This document shows positions 1 to 9,296 of a stretch of 64,000 nt of DNA, piece by piece (position 1 is the first letter of the stretch; each line of letters starts with the position of its first letter). This DNA is from CAZGRP01 sp964527995 (GTDB lineage Bacteria; Zhuqueibacterota; Zhuqueibacteria; Oceanimicrobiales; CAZGRP01). Made by a program: the position numbers and the translations under genes. The DNA lies in NCBI GenBank assembly GCA_964527995.1, contig CAZGRP010000017.1, positions 1 through 64,000 on the forward strand, read 5' to 3'. The notes below the pieces were generated by a model. It searched no databases and was not told where the DNA came from. It was given only the letters and a program-made list of their open reading frames with translations.

Positions 1-5
1 TCCCA

Positions 6-1292
6 CTATCCGCCTGCCACCCGCCGGAATGCCTTGCTGGCGGCTGCCACCGACGCCTTGACATCCTCGTCGTTGTGCGCTGTGCTCACGAAAGCCGCTT
101 CGAACTGCGAGGGCGCAAGATAGACACCCTGTTCCAGCATGGCGTGAAAATATCTGGCATAGCGCTTGGTGTTGGAAGTCTTGGCGCTGGCCAGATCCCG
201 AACCTCGTGGTCGGTGAAAAACAGGCCTAGCATCGAGCCGACTCTCGTCTGGTAGACCGGCACACCGGCTTCACGAGCCGCCTGCGACAGCCCGGCCGCC
301 AGCGCCGCCGCCTTCTCTTCGAGTAAATCGTAAGTGCCCTGCCGCTGAAGCTCCCCAAGCGTGGCGATCCCCGCGGCCATGGCCACAGGGTTTCCCGAAA
401 GCGTGCCCGCCTGGTACACCGGGCCCTCCGGGGCCACCATCGACATGATCTCGCGCCGGCCGCCATAGGCACCGACCGGAAAGCCACCGCCGATGATCTT
501 GCCCAGGCAGGTCAGGTCCGGCTGGACGCCGTAAAGCTGCTGCGCACCACCATAACTGACCCGGAACCCGGTGATGACTTCGTCGAAGACGAGCACTGCA
601 CCGTGGTCGCTGGTGAGTTCGCGCAGGCCCTGCAAGAACCCGGGCTGCGGCGGAATGACCCCCATGTTTCCGGCGACCGGCTCGACGATGACCGCCGCGA
701 CTTCATTGCGATGGGTTTCCAGAAGCCGGGCGACGGCTTCCAGATCGTTGTACGGAGCCGTCAACGTGGTAACGACGGCGGCTTTTGGCACGCCAGGCGA
801 ATCGGGCAGACCGAGCGTTGCAACGCCCGAACCGGCCTGCACCAGCAGCATGTCGGAGTGGCCGTGGTAGCAGCCGTCGAACTTGATGATCTTCTCGCGC
901 CCGGTGAACGCCCGCGCCAGCCGCAGGGCGCTCATCACGGCTTCAGTACCGGAGTTGACGAATCTCACCTTGTCGATGGACGGGACCGCCTCTACGACCA
1001 TCCTGGCAAGAGAGACTTCGGCCTCGGTCGGCGCCCCGAACGAGGTGCCGTTTTCCACAGCCTCGATGACCGCTGCGACGACCGCAGGGTGCGAATGCCC
1101 GAGGATCATGGGGCCCCAAGAGCCGACGTAGTCGATGTACTCCTTTCCGTCCGCGTCGTACAGCCGTGACCCCGAAGCGCGCTGGATGAAGGGAGGTGTG
1201 CCGCCTACGCTGCGGAAGGCGCGTACCGGGCTGTTCACACCCCCGGGAAGGTATTTCTGGGCTTCGTCGAAGAGGAATTGGGATTTGGTCAT
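6..1292 (-). CDS. hemL: Glutamate-1-semialdehyde 2,1-aminomutase
   Basis: PLP enzyme that converts glutamate-1-semialdehyde to 5-aminolevulinate, the second step of the C5 route to tetrapyrroles, in the cytoplasm. The 428-residue protein has the usual family length and opens with the typical LFDEAQKYLPGGVNSPVRAF. The PLP lysine is in LGKIIGGGFPVGAYGG (K265), and the substrate/cofactor segment NSGTEAVMSALRLAR lies near residue 113. The stop codon is the CTA at 6-8 read on the minus strand, so the gene is complete. It is the last gene of the minus-strand haem cluster and is separated from hemB by about 170 bp. Its partner HemA is encoded at the other end of the same cluster. Identification is firm. 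Confidence 0.97.
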   Translation of the reverse strand: MTKSQFLFDEAQKYLPGGVNSPVRAFRSVGGTPPFIQRASGSRLYDADGKEYIDYVGSWGPMILGHSHPAVVAAVIEAVENGTSFGAPTEAEVSLARMVVEAVPSIDKVRFVNSGTEAVMSALRLARAFTGREKIIKFDGCYHGHSDMLLVQAGSGVATLGLPDSPGVPKAAVVTTLTAPYNDLEAVARLLETHRNEVAAVIVEPVAGNMGVIPPQPGFLQGLRELTSDHGAVLVFDEVITGFRVSYGGAQQLYGVQPDLTCLGKIIGGGFPVGAYGGRREIMSMVAPEGPVYQAGTLSGNPVAMAAGIATLGELQRQGTYDLLEEKAAALAAGLSQAAREAGVPVYQTRVGSMLGLFFTDHEVRDLASAKTSNTKRYARYFHAMLEQGVYLAPSQFEAAFVSTAHNDEDVKASVAAASKAFRRVAGG

Positions 1293-1460
1293 GTCTGATT
1301 CGGGGGTTATGAATCATCAACCACGAAAAGGAAGCACTTGTCGAGAGTAGCCAACAGATAGCGGCTGCCAACCGATGGCCATCCGCTGGCCGTTTCCATC
1401 TGTTCGGACATCACGTACATCAAGGCTCCCCTGGTTTGCGGCCGACTCGCACTGGCCGAT

Positions 1461-2432
1461 CTACCCCAGCCAGCGAGCCACATCTTTGGCGTGGTAGGTG
1501 AGGATCATGTCCGCGCCGGCGCGCTTGATGCCGGTGAGTATCTCCAACACGATCCTTTGTTCATCGAGCCAGCCGTTGGCCGCCGCGGCCTTGACCATGG
1601 CGTACTCACCACTGACGTTGTAGGCCGCCAGAGGCAGTTCAAAATTTTCACGCACCGCCCGGATCACGTCCATGAACGCCAGGGCAGGTTTGACCATCAG
1701 CATGTCGGCGCCTTCCTCGACGTCGAGAGCTGCCTCGCGCAACGCCTCGCGGACATTGGCCGGATCCATCTGATAGCCGCGGCGGTCGCCAAATTGTGGC
1801 GCCGAACCCGCTGCGTCGCGAAAAGGGCCGTAGAAGGATGAGGCATACTTTACTGCGTAGCTCAAGATCGGCGTATTTATGTAGCCGGCCTCGTCAAGGG
1901 CGCTGCGAATAGCGGCCACCATACCGTCCATCATCCCGGAAGGAGCCACCATATCGGCCCCGGCCCTGGCATGACTGACCGCCTGGCGGCCGAGCAAATC
2001 GAGTGTGGCGTCATTGTCCACATCCCCGTCTTTGATCACCCCGCAGTGGCCGTGGTCCGTGTATTCGCAGAAGCACACATCAGTGATCACCTGGAGGCCT
2101 GAAACGTTCTCCTTGAGGGCACGGACTGCCTGCTGAATAATGCCAGCGTCGCTGGTAGCGTCCGACCCGACGGCGTCCTTGGATGGTGGAATGCCGAAGA
2201 GGATGACGGCCGGGATCCCCAGCGCTTTGGCCTGCTGGACTTCAGCGACCAGATGATCGATGGACAACTGATACTGCCCGGGAAGCGAGTCGATCGGCCT
2301 CTTGACGCCTGCCTCATGGGTGACAAAGAGCGGGTAGATGAGGTCATCTACCGACAGATGCGTCTCACGCACCATTCGACGCAGCTCTTCGGTGCGGCGC
2401 AGTCTGCGAGGTCGAACGTAGGGGTGAAACAT
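1461..2432 (-). CDS. hemB: Porphobilinogen synthase (delta-aminolevulinic acid dehydratase)
   Basis: Condenses two 5-aminolevulinate molecules to porphobilinogen. The 323-residue length matches the family. Both Schiff-base lysines are visible, in SYAVKYASSFYGPFRDA and in MVKPALAFMDVIR. The metal-binding loop VCFCEYTDHGHCG carries the cysteines of the zinc-dependent class, so a zinc enzyme is predicted. A strong ribosome binding site (GGGAGGAGAT on the minus strand) precedes the ATG at 2432. It lies just downstream of the protoporphyrinogen oxidase gene with a 27 bp gap, in the same direction as the whole haem cluster. Confidence 0.97.
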   Translation of the reverse strand: MFHPYVRPRRLRRTEELRRMVRETHLSVDDLIYPLFVTHEAGVKRPIDSLPGQYQLSIDHLVAEVQQAKALGIPAVILFGIPPSKDAVGSDATSDAGIIQQAVRALKENVSGLQVITDVCFCEYTDHGHCGVIKDGDVDNDATLDLLGRQAVSHARAGADMVAPSGMMDGMVAAIRSALDEAGYINTPILSYAVKYASSFYGPFRDAAGSAPQFGDRRGYQMDPANVREALREAALDVEEGADMLMVKPALAFMDVIRAVRENFELPLAAYNVSGEYAMVKAAAANGWLDEQRIVLEILTGIKRAGADMILTYHAKDVARWLG

Positions 2433-2459
2433 GATCTCCTCCCAAAAACCGTTACAAGC

Positions 2460-3881
2460 TCAGAGCGGCGCAGGAGCCGCTGCTCCCTGCGGCTGTCGTT
2501 CCACAGCCTGCAGCACGCGCTGGGCCACCTGATGTGCCTGGACAATACAGTCGCCGACACTGATGCCGCCGCGAAAGTTCCCGGTCACGAAAAGCCCTGG
2601 CAACTCCGACTCCAGACTCTCCAACTGAGCGATCCGCTCGCCGTGGCCGAGAGTGTATTGAGGGATCGCCCGCGGCAGCCGATGCACAATCTGGAACACC
2701 GGCGGCTCACTGATGCCCAACAGGTCCCGTAACTCGTTGCTGACCACCTGGCCGATTTCCTCGTCACTCAGCTGCATCTGTTCCGGCCGCCTCATGCCGC
2801 CGACAAAACTGGTGAGCGCGATGCGGCCCTCCGGCGCCCGGCCTTCGAACAGCGAAGAATTCCAGATCGTCCCGAGAAGGTCACGCTTTTCGACAGCCGG
2901 CACCAGAAACCCGAACCCGTCGAGTGGATGGCGGCATGCCTGCCGGCGGTAGCCCTGGAACACGACAGCCACGGGAGCGTAGGGGATCGCCCGCAAACCG
3001 GCGGCGGCTGCGGCGGAAAAAGCCTCGATGAGACGGGCGGCTGATTCTGCCGGCGTGGCGAGCACGACTGCCTCCGCAGTCAGAGTCGTGGCTCGGCCAT
3101 TCGACTCGTAGACGACCTCGAGCCCGGCCACGGTGCGAGAGATCCTCCGAACCGCTGCCTGTGTCACGATACGGTCTGCAAGGCGCCGCTGGATTGCATC
3201 GGGGAGCGATGCCATCCCGTGGCGGAAGGAAAAGAGCTCTGCAGACATCTTATTCTGGGCCTGGCCTTTCTTCCCTTCCTTACGTTTCTTGATGGCCCCC
3301 TTGATGAGGCTACCGTAGTCACGTTCGAGGGCGAAGACTTTGAAGAAGGCGTCACGGATGCTCAGTTGATCGGGATCTCCGGCGTAGACCCCTGAGACGA
3401 AAGGGTTGATGACATAGTCGAGAAACTCATCTCCCAGGCGGCGACGAACAAACTGGGACACGGTTTCCCGCTCCGCGTCCGGGCACCGCGACACGAACGG
3501 CTCGCGCAACACTCGCAGCTTTGCACGCCAGGTAAAAAGATCGCTCTTGAACAGAGCAGGAGGACTCATGGGCAGGGCACGGAGACGCCCGGCACGAAGA
3601 ACGTAACGGGCCTTGGCCTCTGGTCGCGCATAAAGCAGCTCCTGCCCGATTCCTACTTTGGCGAAGAAGTCGCTCAGAAGCGGGGATGAGTCCAGGGTGC
3701 TGTTCGGCCCTAACTCAGCCAGATAGCCGTCGGAGCGCAGGGTGCGGATGACGCCGCCAACGCGGTCCGAGGCTTCGAGCACGGTGACATCGACGCCGGC
3801 ATCGTGGAGCCAGAAGGCGGTGGCCAACCCCGAAATGCCGCCGCCGACGACTATAACGCGGCCACCTTCTCGGTCAGCCAT
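2460..3881 (-). CDS. hemY: Protoporphyrinogen oxidase, HemY type
   Basis: FAD-dependent oxidase that takes protoporphyrinogen IX to protoporphyrin IX (or coproporphyrinogen III to coproporphyrin III in CgoX members of the same family). The 473 residues start with the dinucleotide-binding motif VVGGGISGLATAFWL and end with the family's FVTGNFRGGISVGDCI segment. Its start overlaps the end of hemH by 31 nt. Because a genuine hemN stands two genes upstream and makes protoporphyrinogen IX anaerobically, the protoporphyrin-dependent role is favoured; that is inference from context, since the sequence alone does not separate HemY from CgoX. Confidence 0.92.
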   Translation of the reverse strand: MADREGGRVIVVGGGISGLATAFWLHDAGVDVTVLEASDRVGGVIRTLRSDGYLAELGPNSTLDSSPLLSDFFAKVGIGQELLYARPEAKARYVLRAGRLRALPMSPPALFKSDLFTWRAKLRVLREPFVSRCPDAERETVSQFVRRRLGDEFLDYVINPFVSGVYAGDPDQLSIRDAFFKVFALERDYGSLIKGAIKKRKEGKKGQAQNKMSAELFSFRHGMASLPDAIQRRLADRIVTQAAVRRISRTVAGLEVVYESNGRATTLTAEAVVLATPAESAARLIEAFSAAAAAGLRAIPYAPVAVVFQGYRRQACRHPLDGFGFLVPAVEKRDLLGTIWNSSLFEGRAPEGRIALTSFVGGMRRPEQMQLSDEEIGQVVSNELRDLLGISEPPVFQIVHRLPRAIPQYTLGHGERIAQLESLESELPGLFVTGNFRGGISVGDCIVQAHQVAQRVLQAVERQPQGAAAPAPL

Positions 3882-4870
3882 GGCTTCGCCTCTTGAAGGG
3901 TGAGATCAGCCAATGCCTGAATGTAGGCAGGGTGGTCGTTGATTGCCGGCATAAGAACAAAGCTTTCGATGCCGGCCGGTTCTGCAGCATCCCTGCGGAT
4001 CTGGATGTCGATTTCATAAAGCGTCTCCGAGTGGTCCGAGACGAAGGCCACCGGGATGACCAGCAGGTGGCGGACGCCCTGGCCACCCAGTTCCTTTACC
4101 TTGTCGATCGTCGATGGCTCCAGCCACTGGGCCCGGCCCACCTTGCTCTGATAGCTGATGTGGTGGGCATGCGAGTAGTCCAGCGCCTTCATCGCCGCGG
4201 TGACCGTGGCGTGGATGTGCTGCTCGTAGGGGTCGCCAGCCTCGATGACGTTCAGCGGAACACCATGGGCGCTGAAAAGCAGATGCACGTCCTCACGGAC
4301 CTCTGGAGCGAACTTCTCCAGCCCCTCGCGGATTCGCATCACCAGCGCTTCGATATAGCTCGGGTGGTCGTAGTAGTCGCTGATGATCCGGGTTTGGATC
4401 TGGCCGTCAAGCCGCTGCTTCCGCACCAACCGGTTCCATTCATTGATGCTCGAGCCCGTGGTCGTCTTTGAATACTGGGGGTAGAGGGGCAACAGAATGA
4501 ATCGGCGCACACCGTCTTCGAGCGCCTGTGCCAGGGCTTCGTGGGTGAAAGGATGCCAGTAGCGCATGGCGATGTAGACCTTGAAGGGCCCGTGCTCTGT
4601 CAGACTTTCCTGCAGGGCGGTCGCCTGGACCTCTGTCAGTTCGTTGAGTGGTGATTTGCCGCCGATGGCGCGGTAGATTTCGGTCACATGTTTGGATCGC
4701 TTGGTTGAAATGTACTTTGCCAGCGCCTTGCGCAAGAGGCCACCCATCTTCGTGTCGATGATGTCGGGGTCGCAGAACAGATGATAGAGAAAGGGTTCGA
4801 CGGCGTCCAACGAGTCGGGGCCGCCGAGGTTCAGAAGCATGACGCCGATCCGTTCGTTCCGGGTGGTCAT
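3851..4870 (-). CDS. hemH: Ferrochelatase
   Basis: Inserts Fe(II) into the porphyrin to make haem. The 339 residues show the family N-terminus VMLLNLGGPDSLDAVEPFLY, the metal-binding histidine in LLFSAHGVPL and the acidic partner in SDHSETLYEID. The ATG at 4870 overlaps the hemN stop as ATGA, so the two are probably translationally coupled. No C-terminal [2Fe-2S] cysteine cluster is seen. It is the terminal enzyme of the pathway encoded by this cluster. Confidence 0.96.
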   Translation of the reverse strand: MTTRNERIGVMLLNLGGPDSLDAVEPFLYHLFCDPDIIDTKMGGLLRKALAKYISTKRSKHVTEIYRAIGGKSPLNELTEVQATALQESLTEHGPFKVYIAMRYWHPFTHEALAQALEDGVRRFILLPLYPQYSKTTTGSSINEWNRLVRKQRLDGQIQTRIISDYYDHPSYIEALVMRIREGLEKFAPEVREDVHLLFSAHGVPLNVIEAGDPYEQHIHATVTAAMKALDYSHAHHISYQSKVGRAQWLEPSTIDKVKELGGQGVRHLLVIPVAFVSDHSETLYEIDIQIRRDAAEPAGIESFVLMPAINDHPAYIQALADLTLQEAKPWLTEKVAAL

Positions 4871-6258
4871 ACAGTCCTCGAGTAGATGGGTCTTCCCTCT
4901 TTCTTGAGATAGGCGTCGAACGCCATGGCGATGTTGCGGATCAACAGCCGGCCCATCTCCGTGACGTGAAGTACCGGGCCGTCGAATGCCAACAATCCGT
5001 CCCGCTCAAAGCCTTGCAACTGCTTCAGGGCATCGTCGAAGTAGGTATCAAAATCGATCCCAAAGCGCCGTTCGACACCCCGTCGATCCAGCTCGAAATC
5101 GCACATCAGCCGCATGATGACGTGGCGGCGGATCTGGTCGTCGTCGCTGAGCCGATAGCCGCGCTCGGTGGCGAGCCTGCCCTGGTCGAGCGCAGCATAG
5201 TACTCGGGGATGTCTTTGAGATTCTGGGCGTACACCGATTCGGTCTGGCTGATACCGGACATCCCGAAAGCGAACAGGTCGCAGCCGGCGCGCGTGGAGT
5301 AGCCCTGGAAGTTACGGTAGAGTGTCTTGTTGCGCAGGGCGATGGTGAGCTCGTCCTCAGGTTTGGCAAAGTGGTCCATACCGATATAGACGTAGCCGGC
5401 CTGGGTCAACCTTTCGATGGAAAGTTTGAGGATCGCCAGCTTTTCCTCCGGCTTGGGCAGGGTGTTCGGGTCGATGACGCGCTGGTGTTTCTTCAACCAG
5501 GGGACATAGGCGTAGTTGAAAAGGGCGATGCGATCCGGCGAAATGTCGATCAGCTTCTCGAGGGTCTCCGAGAATGTGGCGACCGTCTGAAAAGGCAGGC
5601 CGTAGATGAAATCCAGGTTGATACTCTGGAAGCCCAGGTCGCGGGCCACCTGGACGAAATGGCGTGTCAGCGCCTCTGGTTGAATCCGGTTGACGGCCTG
5701 TTGGGTCGCTGGATTGAAGTCCTGCACGCCCATGCTGGCGCGGTTGAATCCGACCTGACGGAGTGCCGCCATGTGCTCCTCCGTGAGGCCTCGCGGGTCG
5801 ATTTCGACCCCGATCTCGGCATCCGCGGAGAATTCGAAGTGGTCCCGGATGGCGGCGAAGAGACGGCGGATCTCGTCCGGGTCCAGGTAGGTCGGGGTGC
5901 CACCGCCCCAGTGGAGCTGGACCACACGACGGCCCGATTGCAAGAGTTCAGCGATGAGATCCATCTCGCGGATCAGGTAGTCCACATACTCGCGGATGCG
6001 ATCGCGGTTGTGGGTGATGACCATGTTGCAGCCGCAGAAGTAGCACAGTGTGTCGCAGAACGGGATGTGGAAGTAGAGAGACAGGTCGCGCTCCGTGGGC
6101 CGAAGGTTGGTGCGTCGGATCTCCTCCTCGAACTCCGCGGCAGCAAACGCCGGGCTGAACTGCGGCGCCGTCGGATAGCTCGTATACCTGGGCCCCGGGC
6201 GATCGTATTTGCGCATCAGGTCGATGTCGACCGTCAGGGTGGATTCTTGGCTCGTCAT
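4867..6258 (-). CDS. hemN: Oxygen-independent coproporphyrinogen III oxidase
   Basis: Radical SAM enzyme that decarboxylates two propionates of coproporphyrinogen III to give protoporphyrinogen IX without oxygen. The N-terminal KYDRPGPRYTSYPTAPQFS is diagnostic of true HemN rather than the haem chaperone HemW. The cluster motif is CDTLCYFCGC, with the extra cysteine typical of HemN. The start was set at 6258 (MTSQEST), giving 463 residues, close to the E. coli length; an open frame continues upstream to 6420 but its first 54 residues do not look like this family and would overlap hemE. The choice of an anaerobic enzyme for this step, with no hemF in view, suits an anaerobic or facultative lifestyle. 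Confidence 0.95.
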   Translation of the reverse strand: MTSQESTLTVDIDLMRKYDRPGPRYTSYPTAPQFSPAFAAAEFEEEIRRTNLRPTERDLSLYFHIPFCDTLCYFCGCNMVITHNRDRIREYVDYLIREMDLIAELLQSGRRVVQLHWGGGTPTYLDPDEIRRLFAAIRDHFEFSADAEIGVEIDPRGLTEEHMAALRQVGFNRASMGVQDFNPATQQAVNRIQPEALTRHFVQVARDLGFQSINLDFIYGLPFQTVATFSETLEKLIDISPDRIALFNYAYVPWLKKHQRVIDPNTLPKPEEKLAILKLSIERLTQAGYVYIGMDHFAKPEDELTIALRNKTLYRNFQGYSTRAGCDLFAFGMSGISQTESVYAQNLKDIPEYYAALDQGRLATERGYRLSDDDQIRRHVIMRLMCDFELDRRGVERRFGIDFDTYFDDALKQLQGFERDGLLAFDGPVLHVTEMGRLLIRNIAMAFDAYLKKEGRPIYSRTV

Positions 6259-6394
6259 TTCAGTTCTCAGACGTGAGGAAGCAGTGACGAAAGGCCCACG
6301 GGGAGGCCTCACCCGGACATGCATCCACGCGCAGCGTGTGCCCGGTTCGAAATGAACCGACCAGTTTTGGGATAGCAGATCTTTCTGGCAATCA

Positions 6395-7504
6395 CTAATT
6401 CCCAGCTTCCAGGTTCCCAACTTCAGCCGCCGCAGTATGAAACGCGGGACTCAACTCTTTCACAGCCTGAACCAGCACCCGTGCGTGCTCCGGCGGCACG
6501 TCCGGCAGGATCCCGTGGCCGAGATTGAAGATGTGGCCCTGTCCGAGGCCGTATTTCTCCAGCACCCGCGCGACTTCCCTGCGAATCACCTCCGGTCTGG
6601 CATAAAGCGCCGCGGGATCCAGGTTACCCTGCAATGCCACAGCCCCGCCGACGCGCTCTCGAGCCACGCCCAGATCCGTGTTCCAGTCGATACCGAGGAC
6701 ATCGGCTCCGGTGGCTGCGAGGTCGACCACCGAGTGGCCGGCACCGCGAGCGAAGAGAATCACAGGAACGCCGGTTTCTCGCAAGCCATCGACAATGCGA
6801 CGGAGGTACGGCAGCGAAAAGGTACGGAAATCATCCGGAGACAGAACCCCGGCCCAACTATCGAAAATTTGAACCACGTGCGCGCCGGCGTCGATCTGGG
6901 CGCGAAGGTGGCGGAGAACGGCTGCTGTGAGAAGGTCAAGAAGCTCGCGGAGCTCGTCTGGGTGGTTGTACATCCAAAGCTTGACCTGCTTGAAGGTGCG
7001 GGAGCCGTGGCCCTCGATCATGTAGGCGGCCAGGGTCCACGGCGATCCGGAGAAGCCGATCAACGGCATGCGCCCGGCCAGTTGCGACAGAACCAGGTCG
7101 ATGGCCTCGTAGACGTAGTCCAGATCACGGTCAGGTTCGGGAAGACGCAGCCGCTGGAGCCCGCCGGTGGGCGTGAGCGGCTCTGTGAAGTGGGGGCCCT
7201 GGCCCTCGGCAAACTGAAGACGCATGCCCATTGCCTCAGGGATCACCAGGATGTCGGAAAACAGGATGGCCGCGTCGACGCCCAGGTGCTCGACAGGCTG
7301 TAGGGTCACCTCCGCCGCCAGCCGCGGCGTACGCACCATGGTAACAAAGTCGTATCGCGAGCGCACTTTCTGGTAGGCAGGCAGGTAGCGTCCGGCCTGG
7401 CGCATGACCCACACTGGCGTGCGCTCCGTCTGCTGCCGGCGGCAGGCACGTAGAAGCAAGTCGTTTTCGAGTATCGGTTTCATCTCACTTCGAGTGCACT
7501 TCAT
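6395..7504 (-). CDS. hemE: Uroporphyrinogen decarboxylase
   Basis: Decarboxylates the four acetate side chains of uroporphyrinogen III to give coproporphyrinogen III. The family signature TPVWVMRQAGRYLPAYQ is near the N-terminus, and GFSGSPWTLAAYM and NLGHGILPDVPPEH are in place. Two starts compete: ATG 7504, which overlaps the hemD stop as ATGA, and ATG 7483 (MKPILEN), which matches the usual family start and follows a GAAGTGAG sequence. The last residues (AAAEVGNLEAGN) are encoded by a TTGGGAA/AATTCCCA-rich stretch that recurs elsewhere in the window, so the C-terminus seems to have been extended by a repeat. Confidence 0.96.
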   Translation of the reverse strand: MKCTRSEMKPILENDLLLRACRRQQTERTPVWVMRQAGRYLPAYQKVRSRYDFVTMVRTPRLAAEVTLQPVEHLGVDAAILFSDILVIPEAMGMRLQFAEGQGPHFTEPLTPTGGLQRLRLPEPDRDLDYVYEAIDLVLSQLAGRMPLIGFSGSPWTLAAYMIEGHGSRTFKQVKLWMYNHPDELRELLDLLTAAVLRHLRAQIDAGAHVVQIFDSWAGVLSPDDFRTFSLPYLRRIVDGLRETGVPVILFARGAGHSVVDLAATGADVLGIDWNTDLGVARERVGGAVALQGNLDPAALYARPEVIRREVARVLEKYGLGQGHIFNLGHGILPDVPPEHARVLVQAVKELSPAFHTAAAEVGNLEAGN

Positions 7505-8364
7505 GGCACATCATTTGGGGTGGCCGCAGCATCTGTCTGAACGCCTGCTGGTGCGTCTGTTACATTTCGATGGCGGTAGCGGGCGTGCACAAGGGCATCC
7601 GCCAGTGCCTCTGAAGAGGGCAGAGGCGGCACGACGTCAACGCTGAGGCCGGCGGCGGCCACGGCCCGTTGAGTCGTCGGCCCAATGGCGGCGATGCGCA
7701 ACCCCGATGCTTGTTGGCTCCGGACTTCATCAACAGAAAAAAGCTCCAGAAAATGCCGCAGCGCTGAAGGACTGAAAAAGGTGACGGCGTCGACGGCTCG
7801 CAGCTCGATCTTCGGGCGTTGGCGCGGGTCCAGATGCCAGGGCGCAACAGTACGGTAGACGGGCACTGCGACCACCTGCGCACCCAACTCACAAAGGCCT
7901 TCGGCCAGTTCTCCGCGGGCTTCCTCGGCCTGCGGAATCAGAAAGCGCTGCCCGGTAACACCCTTCGCGGCGAGTTCGGACAGAAGCCCGCTGGCACTCT
8001 GCTGCTGTGGAACCAGGTCGACGTGGAGTCCGGCGCTCTCGGCCGCTTCGGCGGTCTTGGTCCCGACAACCGCCAGGCGGAGATGTCGCAGGTCTGCCGC
8101 TGTAGCGTTGCGATCTTCGAGTCGTTGGAGGAAAAAGCGCACGGCGTTCGCACTCGTGAACACGAGCCAGTCGAAGTCCGACAGCCGTGAAAGGGCGGAG
8201 TCGGTGTCGTGCCACGAAGAGGGCGGGGCGAAGACCACCATGGCAGCCTCTATGACCGTGGCTCCCCGTTGGCGCAAAGCCCGGACAAACGGCCGGGCCT
8301 GTGCCGGTGCCCGAGTGACGAGCACGACGATGCCGTGGAGCGCTTTGGACTCTGGGGTTATCAT
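7501..8364 (-). CDS. hemD: Uroporphyrinogen-III synthase
   Basis: Closes hydroxymethylbilane with D-ring inversion to give uroporphyrinogen III. The family is weakly conserved. Recognisable parts are the start VLVTRAPAQARPFVRALRQRGA, the two-domain length of 287 residues, DWLVFTSANAVRFFLQRL in the first half, and VTFFSPSALRHFLELF and IAAIGPTTQRAV in the second. It sits between hemC and hemE with four-base ATGA overlaps on both sides, which supports the assignment as strongly as the motifs do. Confidence 0.93.
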   Translation of the reverse strand: MITPESKALHGIVVLVTRAPAQARPFVRALRQRGATVIEAAMVVFAPPSSWHDTDSALSRLSDFDWLVFTSANAVRFFLQRLEDRNATAADLRHLRLAVVGTKTAEAAESAGLHVDLVPQQQSASGLLSELAAKGVTGQRFLIPQAEEARGELAEGLCELGAQVVAVPVYRTVAPWHLDPRQRPKIELRAVDAVTFFSPSALRHFLELFSVDEVRSQQASGLRIAAIGPTTQRAVAAAGLSVDVVPPLPSSEALADALVHARYRHRNVTDAPAGVQTDAAATPNDVP

Positions 8365-9296
8365 TCGCCGATACCTTCGGCCTCCGCCGCCAGCAGGGCC
8401 TCGGCGCCCTGCTCTTTCAGCTTGTGCGCCAATTCCAGCCCCAGATCCTCGGCTGCCGCCAGGCTCCCGTCGACGCGGTCATGCAGGAGTATGCTGCCGT
8501 CGGCGGAAGCAACGAGGCCGGACAGCGTCAGCCTGCCTGCTGCAGCCTTGCCGAGAGCGGCGATGGGGACTTTGCAGCCGCCGCCGAGCGCCGCCAGAAA
8601 AGCCCTTTCAGCGATCACGGCGTGGAAATCCTCCTCGACAGTGAGCGATTCAGCCAGACGGCGGGCTGCTGCGTCGTCCTGGCGGATCTCGATACCCAGG
8701 GCGCCCTGGCCGGGGGCCGGGAGGAATTCCTCAGGGTCGAAGATTTGCGTGGCCCGTCCTTTCCAGCCGAGCCGCTGCAGCCCTGCCACCGCCAGGATCG
8801 TGGCGGCATAGAGCCCTTCCTGGACTTTCCGCAGCCGGGTGTCGACGTTGCCGCGGATATCGACCACCTGGAGGTCGGGCCGCAGGTGACGCACCTGGGC
8901 CGAGCGTCGCAGGCTGCTGGTGCCGATGCGGGACCCTTCGGGTAAATCCTTCAGACCTGTCCCGCTGGCCGACACCAGAGCATCGCGTGGGTCGGCCCTG
9001 CGAGGTACGCCGGCGATGGTCAGGCCGTCGGGCTGCACCGTCGGCAGGTCTTTCATGCTGTGCACGGCGATGTCCACGTCACCCGCAAGCAGTGCCTCCT
9101 CGATCTCCTTCACAAAAACGCCCTTGCCGGCGAGTCTGGACAAGGGCGTCTTCAAAGCGCGATCTCCAGTGGTGGTGATGGTACGCACCAGGAACTCGAC
9201 GTTGGGCCACCGCTTCCTCAGTTCCTCCATCACCCAGTTGGTCTGAGCGAGGGCGAGCTTGCTCTTGCGGCTGCCGAACAGGATGCGCTGTCTCAC
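8361..9296 (-). CDS. hemC: Porphobilinogen deaminase (hydroxymethylbilane synthase)
   Basis: Polymerises four porphobilinogen units into hydroxymethylbilane. The 311 residues start with ILFGSRKSKLALAQTNWV. The dipyrromethane cofactor attaches to the cysteine in LGGGCKVPIAALG. The arginine-rich segment GTSSLRRSAQVRHLRPDL and the DIAVHSMKDLPT motif are present. The start codon is GTG, overlapping the hemA stop by four bases (GTGA), and the stop overlaps the hemD start as ATGA. Confidence 0.96.
   Translation of the reverse strand: MRQRILFGSRKSKLALAQTNWVMEELRKRWPNVEFLVRTITTTGDRALKTPLSRLAGKGVFVKEIEEALLAGDVDIAVHSMKDLPTVQPDGLTIAGVPRRADPRDALVSASGTGLKDLPEGSRIGTSSLRRSAQVRHLRPDLQVVDIRGNVDTRLRKVQEGLYAATILAVAGLQRLGWKGRATQIFDPEEFLPAPGQGALGIEIRQDDAAARRLAESLTVEEDFHAVIAERAFLAALGGGCKVPIAALGKAAAGRLTLSGLVASADGSILLHDRVDGSLAAAEDLGLELAHKLKEQGAEALLAAEAEGIGE

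Noticed and set aside
4966..6276. Long plus-strand open frame of 436 codons opposite hemN.
   Set aside because: It is the antisense shadow of a GC-rich gene; the translation has no motif, whereas the minus-strand HemN has complete active-site motifs.
6259..6420. 54-residue N-terminal extension of HemN.
   Set aside because: The extension overlaps hemE and lacks family similarity; MTSQEST... leads directly into the conserved HemN N-terminus.
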